Source of the DNA: Nocardia asteroides
GTDB lineage: Bacteria > Actinomycetota > Actinomycetes > Mycobacteriales > Mycobacteriaceae
Reading direction: 5' to 3'
Assembly (NCBI GenBank): GCA_019930625.1
Contig: CP082844.1
Coordinates: 2,232,001 to 2,296,000 of the forward strand
Length of the DNA: 64,000 nt
Of the stretch, positions 1 to 12,100 are shown piece after piece. Positions within the stretch are counted from its first letter, which is position 1; the number at the start of each line of letters is the position of its first letter. A model generated the notes under the pieces. That model saw only the letters and a program-made list of their open reading frames with translations, was not told where the DNA came from and searched no databases. The translations under genes were made by a program, and so were the position numbers.

Positions 1-186
1 GTAGCAGGTACATCAGCTGCACGGGCAGGTGAGGCTGGCCATCGAGGCGTTCGGCGAACGGAGTGGCGGCTGATTCGGACCGGAGCCAGTCGAGCCCCCG
101 AATGTGTCCGGCCCGGCGAGCGGATCCGCGGCGGGGTCACCCGTGGACCCGTCGGCGGACGGTCGAGATCACGATCGTTGCCTCGA
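1..186. other. Sequence beyond the giant gene, nothing recognised
   Basis: This stretch lies downstream of the stop codon of the giant minus-strand gene. Short open frames exist on both strands but none has a ribosome binding site plus a recognisable product. I see no terminator hairpin with a T tract. The window edge cuts off whatever follows. Confidence 0.4.
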
Positions 187-3100
187 TCACCGATCGGCGG
201 ACCCTGCCCCGCTGTCGGTTTCGGCTGCGTGACCTGGTGACCGTCGGCTCGGCCGCGCGCCGGGCTCTGCCGGGTTCTCCGGCGGCGCGTCGACGGTCTC
301 CGGCTTGTCACCAGCGGAGGGTACGGCTTCTAGTATCCGGGCGGCTGCCCTGCTCAGGACATTGTCCAGTTCATCGTCCAGTTCGGTGACCACCCGATCG
401 TACTCGCGGAATTCTTTCGCGAGCTCGAAGAATTTCGGATCTCGGAGGGCGTTGGCGGCCGGTTGATGCCTATGTGTATCGGAGGGAGAGATTTCGACAT
501 GGCCGATGTGGAGAACACGGGGATCGAGGCTCGCTGCGATGGCTTGACGGACCAGTGCTTCCCCGGCGTCGGCCAGCCTGTCACGCAGAGCGGAGATCGG
601 AGACCGACCCGATCTCGCAATGCCGACCAGGTCGATGTCTTCTAGAGCGTAGGTGAATTTCCAGTGACTATGACCGCGAACCCGCGCGAGGGTCGACGCC
701 GCGTGGGCACGCAGGTCGTCATGAGGTGCTGATCGGAAATCACGGAACGGACCTGGATCGAGACCCTGCTCGACCATCAATTCGAGCAGGCACTCCGCCG
801 CATCGTCGAAGAGACTGTTCAGCAGCGTGAGCGGATATTCGGAATTGCGGAGATCTTCTATCAAATCCGCTGAGTGTATAATCAGAAAAGCCTGATCGCG
901 CAGCCTGTGAGCGATGGCCATATGCTGAATATCCCTTTCCCATATGCCGCGATGATTCACTATTTCGTAGGAAAGTTGTAAGGGGTATGCCTGCAACCAG
1001 TCGGTGAACAGATTCGGATTTATGTTCCAATCCGCAAACCGGGTACGGATCTTTTCCCGCCGGGACATTGCCCGATCCCATTTTCGAGCGAGTTGGTCTA
1101 CCGTCGCCGCACACCGACGCAGTTCGCTCAGTGCCGATTCTCCGATCCCAGTGCCACCCTGAGCCGGATCGATCGCCGCGTCCAGCGCGCGAATAGCCCA
1201 CTCCCACCTGCTGTAGCGGTGGAATCGGCGAGCATCGGATTCCGCTGAATGCAATGCCAGGTAGTCATGTACTAGTCTGGCGGTGGGCGCTGCGTGGGTG
1301 CCGGGGAATGCACGCAGCCTGCGCACCCTCTCAGGCGTGACCTCGGCGTATGACAGTCCTCTCCGCTCGACGAGTTTGTCGACGACATTCCGCAGGCACA
1401 TTGCCAGAGTACGCTGCCCTTCCGAATTCGGTTGAACCTGCCAGATCGACTGATTGTTCCTCCCTCGTCGCATTATCAGCTCCCGTTCGGTCACGCTGAC
1501 TGATTCGAGATCCCGATCGAATGCCTTTTCCATGTCATGACACTGGAACCACGCCCACCTGTGCAATGCCCATACCGGTTTGCTTAGGCTTGCGGAACGA
1601 CTCTCGATGACTCGAGGGCCTTGCTCGAGCAGATTAAGCCCACCGTAAACAGCTCGAACCGCGTTCTGCAGAATGCGATCGACCTCACCGTCCAGGCGAT
1701 CCATCTCTCCCAGCGAAAGATACAGAGTTTCCAATTCGCGGAGCTCTGAGAACTCGGAGATCAGCGCCATCAGCCGACCCAGATCCTCACCGGAGAGAGT
1801 AACCGTGCCTTCGGACACCTTGCCGGATTCCCCGTGCCGCCGGACTTTCGCCTGGTTCGAATCCCACAGGTTCGCTCTAATTGATTTCAGCTCGGCATCG
1901 GTGACGGTATTCGGATCGAGCTGGAGACCAGAACTGATACGTAAAGAGACAATATTTCTCCGGGTTACTATTTCTTGATACTCGGACCTGTCCAACTGGA
2001 GCAGCAGCTTCGAAAATCCATGCTTCTGGCAGAGGTGGGAGAAGCGTCTGTAGCTCGTTCGGGAACCCTTGTATATAAAAGGATGCAGTACATGTAGTCG
2101 CTGGACCGTATCGAAAACTAGACGGAACTTTCTGGCCAGGATATCAGCCGAACTCATCCGAGCGTCGATCCATTCACGCATATCTCGAAGCGGCGGCAGC
2201 AGCAGATCGACACGCGCTGCCATCAGCTCGACCCGATCGTGAACGCGCTGGAATAATTCTGTCCACCGGCCGGTGTCCGGCGATTCCTCGCTCTGGTTGA
2301 TCAGAGCGCGACGATTATGCAGCCGGTTCTCGAGCAATATTCTCAATTCATATAATTGATGCGGGATGGTATCTATATCATAGATATTTCGACTGTCCTC
2401 GGAATCGTTGATGGAGTCGATGTCCGTTCGGCCCTCGATGCGAGCGATAGTTTCGTCGAAAGATGCAAACGGAAACTCGAACAGAGCCGATTCCGGTTCC
2501 CTCCCCGCCCTGAGTTCCCTTCCTGCTATGAGTAACGTATCGAAACGGACCAGATCCGCTTCCGTCTCGAGTTCGCGAATAACATGAGATATGTTGTGAG
2601 CCCGACTTTCGTAATGCTGGTGGTCGATTTCTGCAGTGATCACCGCGTCCAGAGCATCCAGCTGGGAATCGATCGCAGCTTCGTCTTCGGTCAACGCAGA
2701 CGAGTCCTTTTCCTGAAGTCGATCGCGGCGGTGGCGCAAGTCCACGCGCAAAACTTCTAGGAACGCGGGGTCGAACGATCCCGTCCGATCGGCTCGCACA
2801 TCAAGATCACGCCATGCAGCCCTACGCGTATAGAGCACATCCTCCGCATGCTCCTGCCGCCGCCACGCATCGCGCCACGCCTCTTCCAGGTTGTTCAGGC
2901 GTTGGACCCGCTTACTCAACAGGCTCCGTTTGCTGGCGCCCAGGGCCGCGTCGCGATCATTCAGCGCTTCCTGCGTGACAGAACGGATCCACCGGAGACC
3001 AGGCCCGAAGGGCGACTCTCCGCTGTCTGATTCTGTCGAGGAGCTCTGCTGAGTCTGGAGATGTTGTCCCCGAGCGACAACATCCACCTTGTCGAGAATA

Positions 3101-6100
3101 TCGCTCAGCTCGCCGTTCAGATCGCGGAGTTCAGCGTCGAGTTCGGTGAAGATCTCCGGCCTGGCGGCGGGGTCCGGCACGACACCGGCCGGGCCGTCGC
3201 CGCAGGACAGAACACGCATCTGTTCGACCAGATCCGCGGTCGCCATCCACTGCGACTGCTCTATCTCGTCGATGCCGACACCCAACTCATAGATTCGCTG
3301 TGCCCAGCCCTCGATCTGCTCTGCGAGATATTGTGCCGCCCCCCCACCCATCGGGTTGTACCGTTGCCATTTGTTGAATAGCTCCGAGACCACCTCGGCC
3401 AATCGCTCTGCGTCGGCGAGGCCTCGCCGTGACCGACGCAGGCGGCCGATCTGGTGGATGAGATCGGTCATCTGCAGTACTTCGAGGTATTCAGATGCGG
3501 CAGCGGCAAACTCGCCGGTCACCTGCCCGGAAGCGACAAGTCGAGCCACTGACATACGGATCACGCCGTCATCGATAGAGGGGTTGTCCGGACCGATACT
3601 CCGCGAAGCGGCAGGCCACAGCCGGATCAGCCGCACGCGCGCGCCGTCCAGCGCGTCGTGCCACAGCGCCGCGTCGTCGTCGAGCACCTGGTCCGGGTCC
3701 ACCTCGTACGGGGCCACCATCCGTCTCAGACATTCCATCCGATAATCGAACGGATCCAGCCGGCGTCGCCACATCGAGTGCAGGGCCGTCAGACCGGCCA
3801 GCCACAGTCTTCGCTGCGCCGAGTCCAACAGAAGCCGCGTGATGTACTTCTCCGTTCCCCGCGGCACCGGCACTTTCAACCGCCCGGGCATTTCGATCCC
3901 CGGCCCAGGCTCCCACAGCGGCGTGGCCGCCCGCCGCAAACGCCTCGTATCCGGCAGCGGTTTCCTGAACTCCCGCATGAAATCGGACAGCAGAGCTTGC
4001 CTTTCCGGAGCGATCCAGCGCCGCTCCTGTATCAGGTCCGCTGTCGAAATCCTCCACTGTCGCAGCTTTGCCCTCGGGGCTGACGAGTACCAGGTGAAAT
4101 GCAGTGATCCGAGACGGTCCGCCAGGATGCTCATACTGCGGCTCACCAGTGATTCCACAGCGCGTAGGTCCGTTCCGGTCACCAGGTCCCGGAATGCGTC
4201 CGGGTCACGGCTTCCGTCGACGCTGAACCCACCCTCCTCGCGGAGTTCCCTGTACCAACGCTGCACGATATCGTCGGAAAGGTTTCGCGACCGGCAGAAT
4301 TCGGAATAGATCTCGGCGATTTTTCCGGATTCGCGGCGTCGCCAGAAGTACTCGACACCGAACGCAAACAGTGCTTCCGCCAGGCGCATGAAATCATCGG
4401 CGGGCGTAATTCCCTCGGTGCGGATGCCCGTGCGCTCACGCACCTCGTTCAACCAACGCTCGATAGTCTCCAATGCATGCATTTCTCCTTCGGCCACCTC
4501 TGTAACCGAGTCCACGATCTTGTCCATCACATGTTCGGATGTGATCTCCCACCGCGCCCGTGCTGCCCGGTAATCGGCATCCGAGTCATCCTGTCCCCGG
4601 TCGGCGACGAGTGCCGCGCGTACCGAGACCTCTACCCAGGCCAATAGCATGCCGATCGAGTCGTACACATTGCCGCGAAGCTTGCCGAGTGCATAGTCGA
4701 TGATAAGGCGGTTCGCTGTGGCGAAATCACTGTGCGTACCCTCACCGACGGTACCGTCGGCGGACGCACCGACAGCCGATAGCGCGGCCCCGGAAAGGGA
4801 TTGCCGCATCGTTCCGTCCGCTGTGGAGACATCCGCGTCAACAGCGGGATTCCCGGGATGCTCGAGTTCGGGCGAATCCGGCGTGTCGGCGTAAGACATA
4901 CCCGGACGGGGAACGGGCGCGATCCACGGCACTGATATCCGGTCTCCCCCGATGCCCAGGAAGCTGCGCACATGGTCCGATACCTCCTCGCTTCGTACGA
5001 GATCCGTCCATCCGATCAGCGACGAGGCATATCCGCGCAGGGCCGCCTCCGCGTTCCGGGTGATTTCTTCGACCGCCAGCAACGCGGACACGTTGTCAAT
5101 GTGTATGTTACCGAATTCGTGTTCCCGGATCGCGAAGTTCTCCGCCCAGCGCTGGGCAACTTTCCACGCATACTTACCACAATGCGACACCGCATTTCGG
5201 AGGAGCTCGGAAACATTATCTGCCCCCGCACGGCCGGCTTCCAGGACGGCGAGCAGGGAGACAATTCCGTACTGTTGCCGCAATGCGACATCCAACTCGA
5301 TGTCCCGGTCGTCTCCGGTATGCAGCGGGCTGAAGTCCTTGGCATCCAGAACGTACCCGAGAGCCATCCATATCGCCATGACGAAGTTGTCTTCGCCGTA
5401 CCAGTGAGGAAACGGAACCTCGCCGAGCAAGCGGAGGTCGGTCAGCAGAAAGGCCCCGCTGGCATCTATTCCACTGTGGAGATAGCTCTGCCCCTGGATT
5501 ACGGTGCCGACGGTGGCAGCCGCATCCTCCACGTGATTGACGTCCTTTTTCCCCGCGTAATGGCCGCCGATCCCGATGAACTTCCCATCCGGAACAGGAG
5601 TCGACAGCAGTTCGGTCACCACCTGCGAATCGACCGAAACCAGTTCCCCTCGGAATATCCCGTCCCGCAACCGGATATCGTCATCGAGCAGCAGCGCTCG
5701 GTCCGACGGCGCCCCGCAAACCACCGCCACAAATTGCAGCAACGTCAGCACGCCCGGCTTGTTCCACTCCGGACGCCCTAGGACCTTGAACGCCGACTCG
5801 GTGAACCGTCTGGCAGCTTCGGAAGGCCAGGGCATACTCGCCAACAGCGCCGTACGTCGTTCTTCGTCGACGTACACCACATCGAACGAGGCATTGTCGA
5901 TGATATGTCTGTTCCTGGCCCGATTCTCCGGGTCGACGGAGTCGTCGTAGATGAACACCGTGAACCTTCCCGGAACCACGGCGGCGATATCGTCCAGTAG
6001 CGCTGCCATGCGTTCCGGTCGGTCTTTGGTGCAGAAATGGATCGTCAGGGGCGGCAGAACCCCGGCGGATTCACCGGCTTCCGGCGGCACCGGCTCGTCC

Positions 6101-9100
6101 CCGTCTCCTTTCCGGCCTTCGGCGGTCGGTGCGGTCGTGGACTCGGCACCCGAACCGGACGGCTCGGGAGCCTTCGACCAGGGTGTCGACCCTGGCGAGG
6201 GTTTCGACAGTCGATCGGCAGGATCGCGGCCTCCGGTCCGCTTGCCAACAGCTCCGGTCACATTGACACGATCCGATGTTCGGCCCGACCACGGTGTCGG
6301 CGAGGCAGAGCGCGGGGTTTCACTCGAATCATCACCCATCGCCTCACGGATTGCCGTGGCGGCCTTGTCGTGATCAAAAGGTTCGGTTCGGGCGAGCGAA
6401 TCGGCGAGGCGTGCCCCACGCTCGGAATTGGATGGTTCGCCTACACCGTGGGGAGCCAACGAGCGATCATCAATCGAGTCGCTGACGTCGTCCGTTCCTG
6501 ATTCCTCGTCGCTCTGGCCGATCCGCAAGTCATCCGGCGGTACCTCGTCGACACCGCCGGGCAGCCGCAACGGGTTGCGGTGCTTGTCGTAGGCCTGGGC
6601 CCACAAACCGTTCAAGTCGGAGGCACGGGTCAGATCGTCACGCACCCCGCCCTCACGCACCCCGTTCTTAAGCCTCTTAGCCGGATCCTGCAACACAAGA
6701 CGAACATTGTTGCCCTGCTCGTCACACCGATACTCCAACCGACGAGTGTGCGCGTTCACCCCCTCCCCATCCACCACATGCGTGCCCTCGATAATGACAA
6801 CCGAAACACCATTGCGCTCAGCCGCAGGAAACCTCGCCACCATCGCCAACAACGCCTGAACCACAAAACGCAACGGAAGAACACGGTCGATCGGAAACTT
6901 CTGCGGCCGACCACCCCCCAATACCGCCAGATACGGCTGCCAAAACACACCACCCAAACCCACATCATCAAGCCCCTCCGCATCCGGCGAACCAGTGTTG
7001 TCCAGATGTGACCTCGACACCCACGCCGCACACTGATTACGAGCATGACCATCCGGCCGCCGATAGGGCGCCTCACCATCTCGATCCGGACCATCCCCGC
7101 GGACCGAAATCCTCCCAGCCGTCCCCGCGCTGCCGACCATGGACCGAGCGCCCGGCTCCGCGCGCTCGGCCAATATCGAATGAAATTCCACGCTTCGCAA
7201 CTTTTCACCGGCAACCGCAAGAAGGTCCCGCGCAGCCTCCACACTCAACTGCAGCCGGACAGCAGCCGCCGCCACCGAAACGCCCTGCAAATAACACCAA
7301 AAAACCAGAGCGGCCGCAACATCGGGCTCCGACACATCCGCCAACGCCGCCCGGATGGCACGTGCCACAGACATGTCATACACCTCATCCGTTGCCGGCC
7401 GGGAGGTATCGGCTACATCGAACCCCTGCGGCCGGCCCGCATCGTCGACTTCACCAGTTCCGATCTTGGCAGCCTCAGTCCCAGTCACAAACCTGCCTGT
7501 CGGGTCCCGATCAGCTACCGGTTGATTAATCGAAATCTCCGACAGCGACTGCAGCCGTCTCGCCTCTGCCACCTCCGAGATGGTGAGGCCGAGAGCCCGC
7601 GAAATTTCCTCGTCGTCCGGCGCAACTCCGGTTTCCTCGAAACGACTCGAGGTGTAAGCACGAACCCTTCCGACCAGCCTGCCGACACCCGGGCCGAGAT
7701 TCCCGTACGACTTGTCGCGGTAGTAAAAGGATACGCGACAACTCCCTGATGCGTGAGCTATGAAACTCTGAAAAGGTACATGATTCGCGATCGCACTCAA
7801 AATTCTCTCGCGAAAATACTGAGTGAGTTCGTCTCGTTCATTACCTGGACGCGCCCATCGGCGTGCCACCGCTACGGCCAGCCAATCGAACCGTTCGTAG
7901 ATATGATTCCGGATCTGCCGTTCCTCTGCCGACCCCACGGCCGTTTCGATGTATCGCCAGAACTCCGCCTCCTCGTCCGGTCCAGCCGGCGTGCGATCCG
8001 GAGCGTCATAGAATTTCTCTATTGCTGCACGCAGAATTCTGTTCGAAAAAAGACCGGCATCACGCCCTATGCGCAGGGTCACCAATCGCGGAACAGAAGT
8101 CTCAGTCCATCGAAAGTTGTTGAGCCAAATTTTGTTTCGACCCATCGCCTGCGAAAATATCGCTCGGGATTCGCGATGAAACAGCCGAGTAGCTTCCAGC
8201 CATTTATATACTGAATCGAATGCTGCCGGATCCGGCATCAGTTCGGCACGAAGCCTTTCGATGAAGTGCACCATACCGTTTCGGTATGACGAACGCACCG
8301 TCGTAGCGGTGACACCAAGCTCAGCCGCCACCTCATCGGGACTTCGATCCCGCAAAATGCAGTCCTCGAAACAGATCCGCTGCTGCTCGGCCAGCCCCTC
8401 GAGGCTACGCTGCGCCGCCTCCTGATACACGGTTGCGGCCTCGCGGGCCACAATGAGCATCTCGTCCCAGGTCAGTGAACTCGCGCGCACAATCAATTTG
8501 CTTACCGACGGTCGTTCGATTTCGACCGGTAGCATCGCGACCAGTTGAGTCATAACCGCAGACTCCATTTGGCTGGCCGCGTGCATCGTTTTACCCAGTT
8601 CCTTCGCGGCCCGATCGACAGTGCGATCTTGCAGCCACCGCGCCTCCGCCCACTTGCGCTGCTGTCTCGGCAGCTGGTGCAGGCAACGCCGCAGCACCTC
8701 CCGATGGAAAAACGCGGCCTCGCGAATCAGCATCGATGCCTCGTCGGAATCGAGCGATCCGACACGAGCGAGCAAGTCCGCGAACCGAGCGGGCCGGTCC
8801 AGTTCGCCGGGAAGCATCCTGACGAACGGAAGCAACCCTCGACGTTCCGTCTTCTCGACCGCAATACGTGTCTTGTTCAACTGCCTCGCCACGTAGCCCA
8901 CGTCGAAGCCACGCCCCAGCAGCTCCAGGCACTCACGTTCCTGGTCAGAGAGCCGGGCCAGGCAGCTGTGGGCAACTGACGGATAGAGGAACAAGGCGTC
9001 CGCCAGCAAAGTCCTCGCCTCGGAAATGTGCAACGACCCAGCGCGGTTCAACAACTCGGCAAAGCGACCGAAACGGTTGAGTTCGCCGGGAAGCACCTTG

Positions 9101-12100
9101 ATGAAACGATATACTCCCTTACGCACGGAATTCTTGACCGAAGACTCTGTCTGGTGAGACTGTTCTGCTATGTCGGCGCGGCTCAGACCATCTCGGAACC
9201 GCAGCTGTAGACATCGACGCTCCTCCGGGGAGAGCTCGGCGAGACAACGATCTGCCAGCTCCGGAAGGCGATGTAGCACATCGCGGATCAGATCCGATTT
9301 CTCGGAATAGCTCGACACTGCGGCACGATCCAGCAAGGCGGCGAGCCACCCGAACCGGTCAGTTGCATCGGGCAGCAGCTCGGCTACTCGCCTCACCGCG
9401 AATCGAGCGGAGTTCCCGACTCCAGCAGCGGTTATGCCCAGCTGTTTGGCCACTCGCTCCGAGCTGCGCCCCTGGAGCACCCGCAGATCTATACATCTGC
9501 GCTGCCGCTCGGACAACTGGCCAAGGCAATGGCCGAGCACCGCCGGATACACGACCATCGCGTCACGGATCGCGGTGACGGCCTCGTCGCTATCAAGAGG
9601 TTCGGTTCGGGCGAGCGTATCGGCGAGCCGTGCCGCGCGCTCGGATCTGGATGGTTCGGACACGCCATCGGGAACCGGCGAGCGATCATCAATCGAATCG
9701 CCGACATTGTCCGGTGCCGACTCCTCGTCGCTCTTACCGATCCGCAGATGATCCGGCGGTGCCTCATCAACGTCGGGCTCAGAATGCGACTCGACCGCTG
9801 CCTCGTCCACGTCTGCGGGCGGGGGATTCGACAGCGCACCGTATTCGACGATTGCGGCTCGAAATGTTCGATTCGAGATGTAACCGTTGTCGCGCATGGT
9901 TCGCAAGGTCTCGGAACGAACAGGTCTCCTGGTGCGCAGAATGTGCTGAAGCGCAGCGTAACTCAGACCTATACCGACCGAGAATTCCCTACGTGATTCG
10001 CGATGGAACAGCCGGGTAGCTTCCAGCCAATCATATACCGAATCGAGCTTCGCCGGATCCGGAACCAATTCGGCACCGAGCCGTTCGACGAAGAGACCGA
10101 CACCATATCGGTACGTCGCTCTGACCGATGCATCGGTGATACCCAGGTGGGCAGCCACCTCATCCGGAGTTCGATCCTGCAAAATACATAATTCGACACA
10201 AATGCGCTCCTGCTCGGTCAACCCTTCGAGACAACGTTGCGCCGCCTCCTGATACACGGTTACGGCCTCGCGGGTCACAATGAGCATCTCGTCCCAGGTC
10301 AGGGAACCCGCGCGCACAATCAACTTGGCCAACGACGGCCGTTCGAGCTCGACCGGAAGCATCTCGACCAGCTGGGGCAAAGCCGCACGTTCCAATTTGC
10401 TGGCCGAGTTGCCCGATTTGGCCAACTGTTCTGCCGCTTGATCGACAGTGCGATCCTGCAGCCACCGTGCCTCCGCCCACTTACGTTGCTGTCGTGGCAG
10501 CCGGTACAGGCAACGGCGCAATAGCGCTGGATGGACGAACCCGGCATCGCGGATCAGCATCGATGCGTCGTCGGAATCGAGCGATCCGACACGCGCGAGC
10601 AAGTCCGCGAACCGAGCGGGCCGATCGAGTTCACCGGGAAGCAATTCGGCGAACCGACGCAACCCTCGATACTCCGACTGCTGGACCGCCTTCGGCGTCT
10701 TACCCAACCGCTTCGCAACGTGGACCACGTCGTAGCCACGCCGCCGTGCCATCACACACTCACGGTTCTGATCGGCGAGCTGAGCGAGACAACTGTGGGC
10801 AATCTCCGGATAGAGGAGCAATGCGTCCTCGAGTAGAGTATCCACCTCAGAAATGCGCAACGACCCAGCGCGGCCGAGCAACCCGGCAAAACGACCGAAA
10901 CGGTTGAGCTCACCAGGAAGCACCTCGATGAAGTGATTGACCGCCCGACGTTCGGACGACTCGACCGAAGTCACCGTCTTGTTCAAATGTTCCGCAATAT
11001 CGGCGCAGCCGAGACCCTCCCGGAACCGCAGCTCCGCACATCTACGATCACCCGGAGGGAGCTTATCGAGACAACGATAGGCCAACTCCGGAAGGCGATG
11101 CAGCACCTCGCGGATCAGATCCGATTTCTCGGAATAGGTCAACACTGCGGCGCGGTCCAGCAAGCTGGCGAGCCACCCGAACCGGTCGATTGCATCGGGC
11201 AGCAATTCGACTACTCGCCTCACCGCCGATTTGACACATCTGCCCACCGCATACGTTGTCGCACCCAACTGCTTGGCCACTCGCTCCAAGCTGCGCCCTT
11301 GCAGCAGCCGCAAATCTATACACCTGCGCTGCCGCTCGGACAACTGGCCGAGACAATGGCCGAGCACCGCCGGATACACAACCATCGCGTCACGGATTGC
11401 GGTGACGGCCTCGTCGGTATCAAGAGGTTCGCTTCTGGCAAGCGAATCGGCGAGCCGTGCCGCACGCTCGGATCTGGATGGTTCGGTCACACCATCAGGA
11501 GTCGGCGATCGTTCATCAATCGAGTCGCCGGGGTCGTCCGGTCCCGACTCCTCGTCGCTTCTACCGATCCGCAGATCATCCGGCGGCACCTCATCAATAC
11601 CGCCGGGCAGCCGCAACGGGTTGCGGTGCTTGTCGTAGGCCAGGATCCACAGGGCCTTCAGATCGGACGCACGAGTGTCGTCCTCATCCGCGGTGCCGAA
11701 AAGCCCTTTGCCCGGGTTCTGCAACAGGATCTTGACGTTGTTTCCATGCTCGTCGCACTGATACTCCAAGCGACGGGTGTGCGCGTTCACCCCGTAGTCG
11801 TCCACCACATGCGTGGCTTCGATCGTGACCACCGAAACACCGCAGCGCTCAGCGGGATCCAATTTCGCCACGGCCGCGAGCAAAGCCTGCACAACGAGAC
11901 GGAGCGGGTGAGGGGGATCGATCGCGAACCGCTGCGCCTGACCACCCCCCAGTACCGCCACGTACGGCTCGAACGACGCGCCGCCCAGACCCCCGTCACC
12001 AAGCCCCTCCTCATCCGGCGAGCCCGTTCGCTCCAGATGCAACCTCGACACCAACGCCGCGCACTGATTGCGATCGTGGCCGGAGGGTTCGGGTTCGGGG

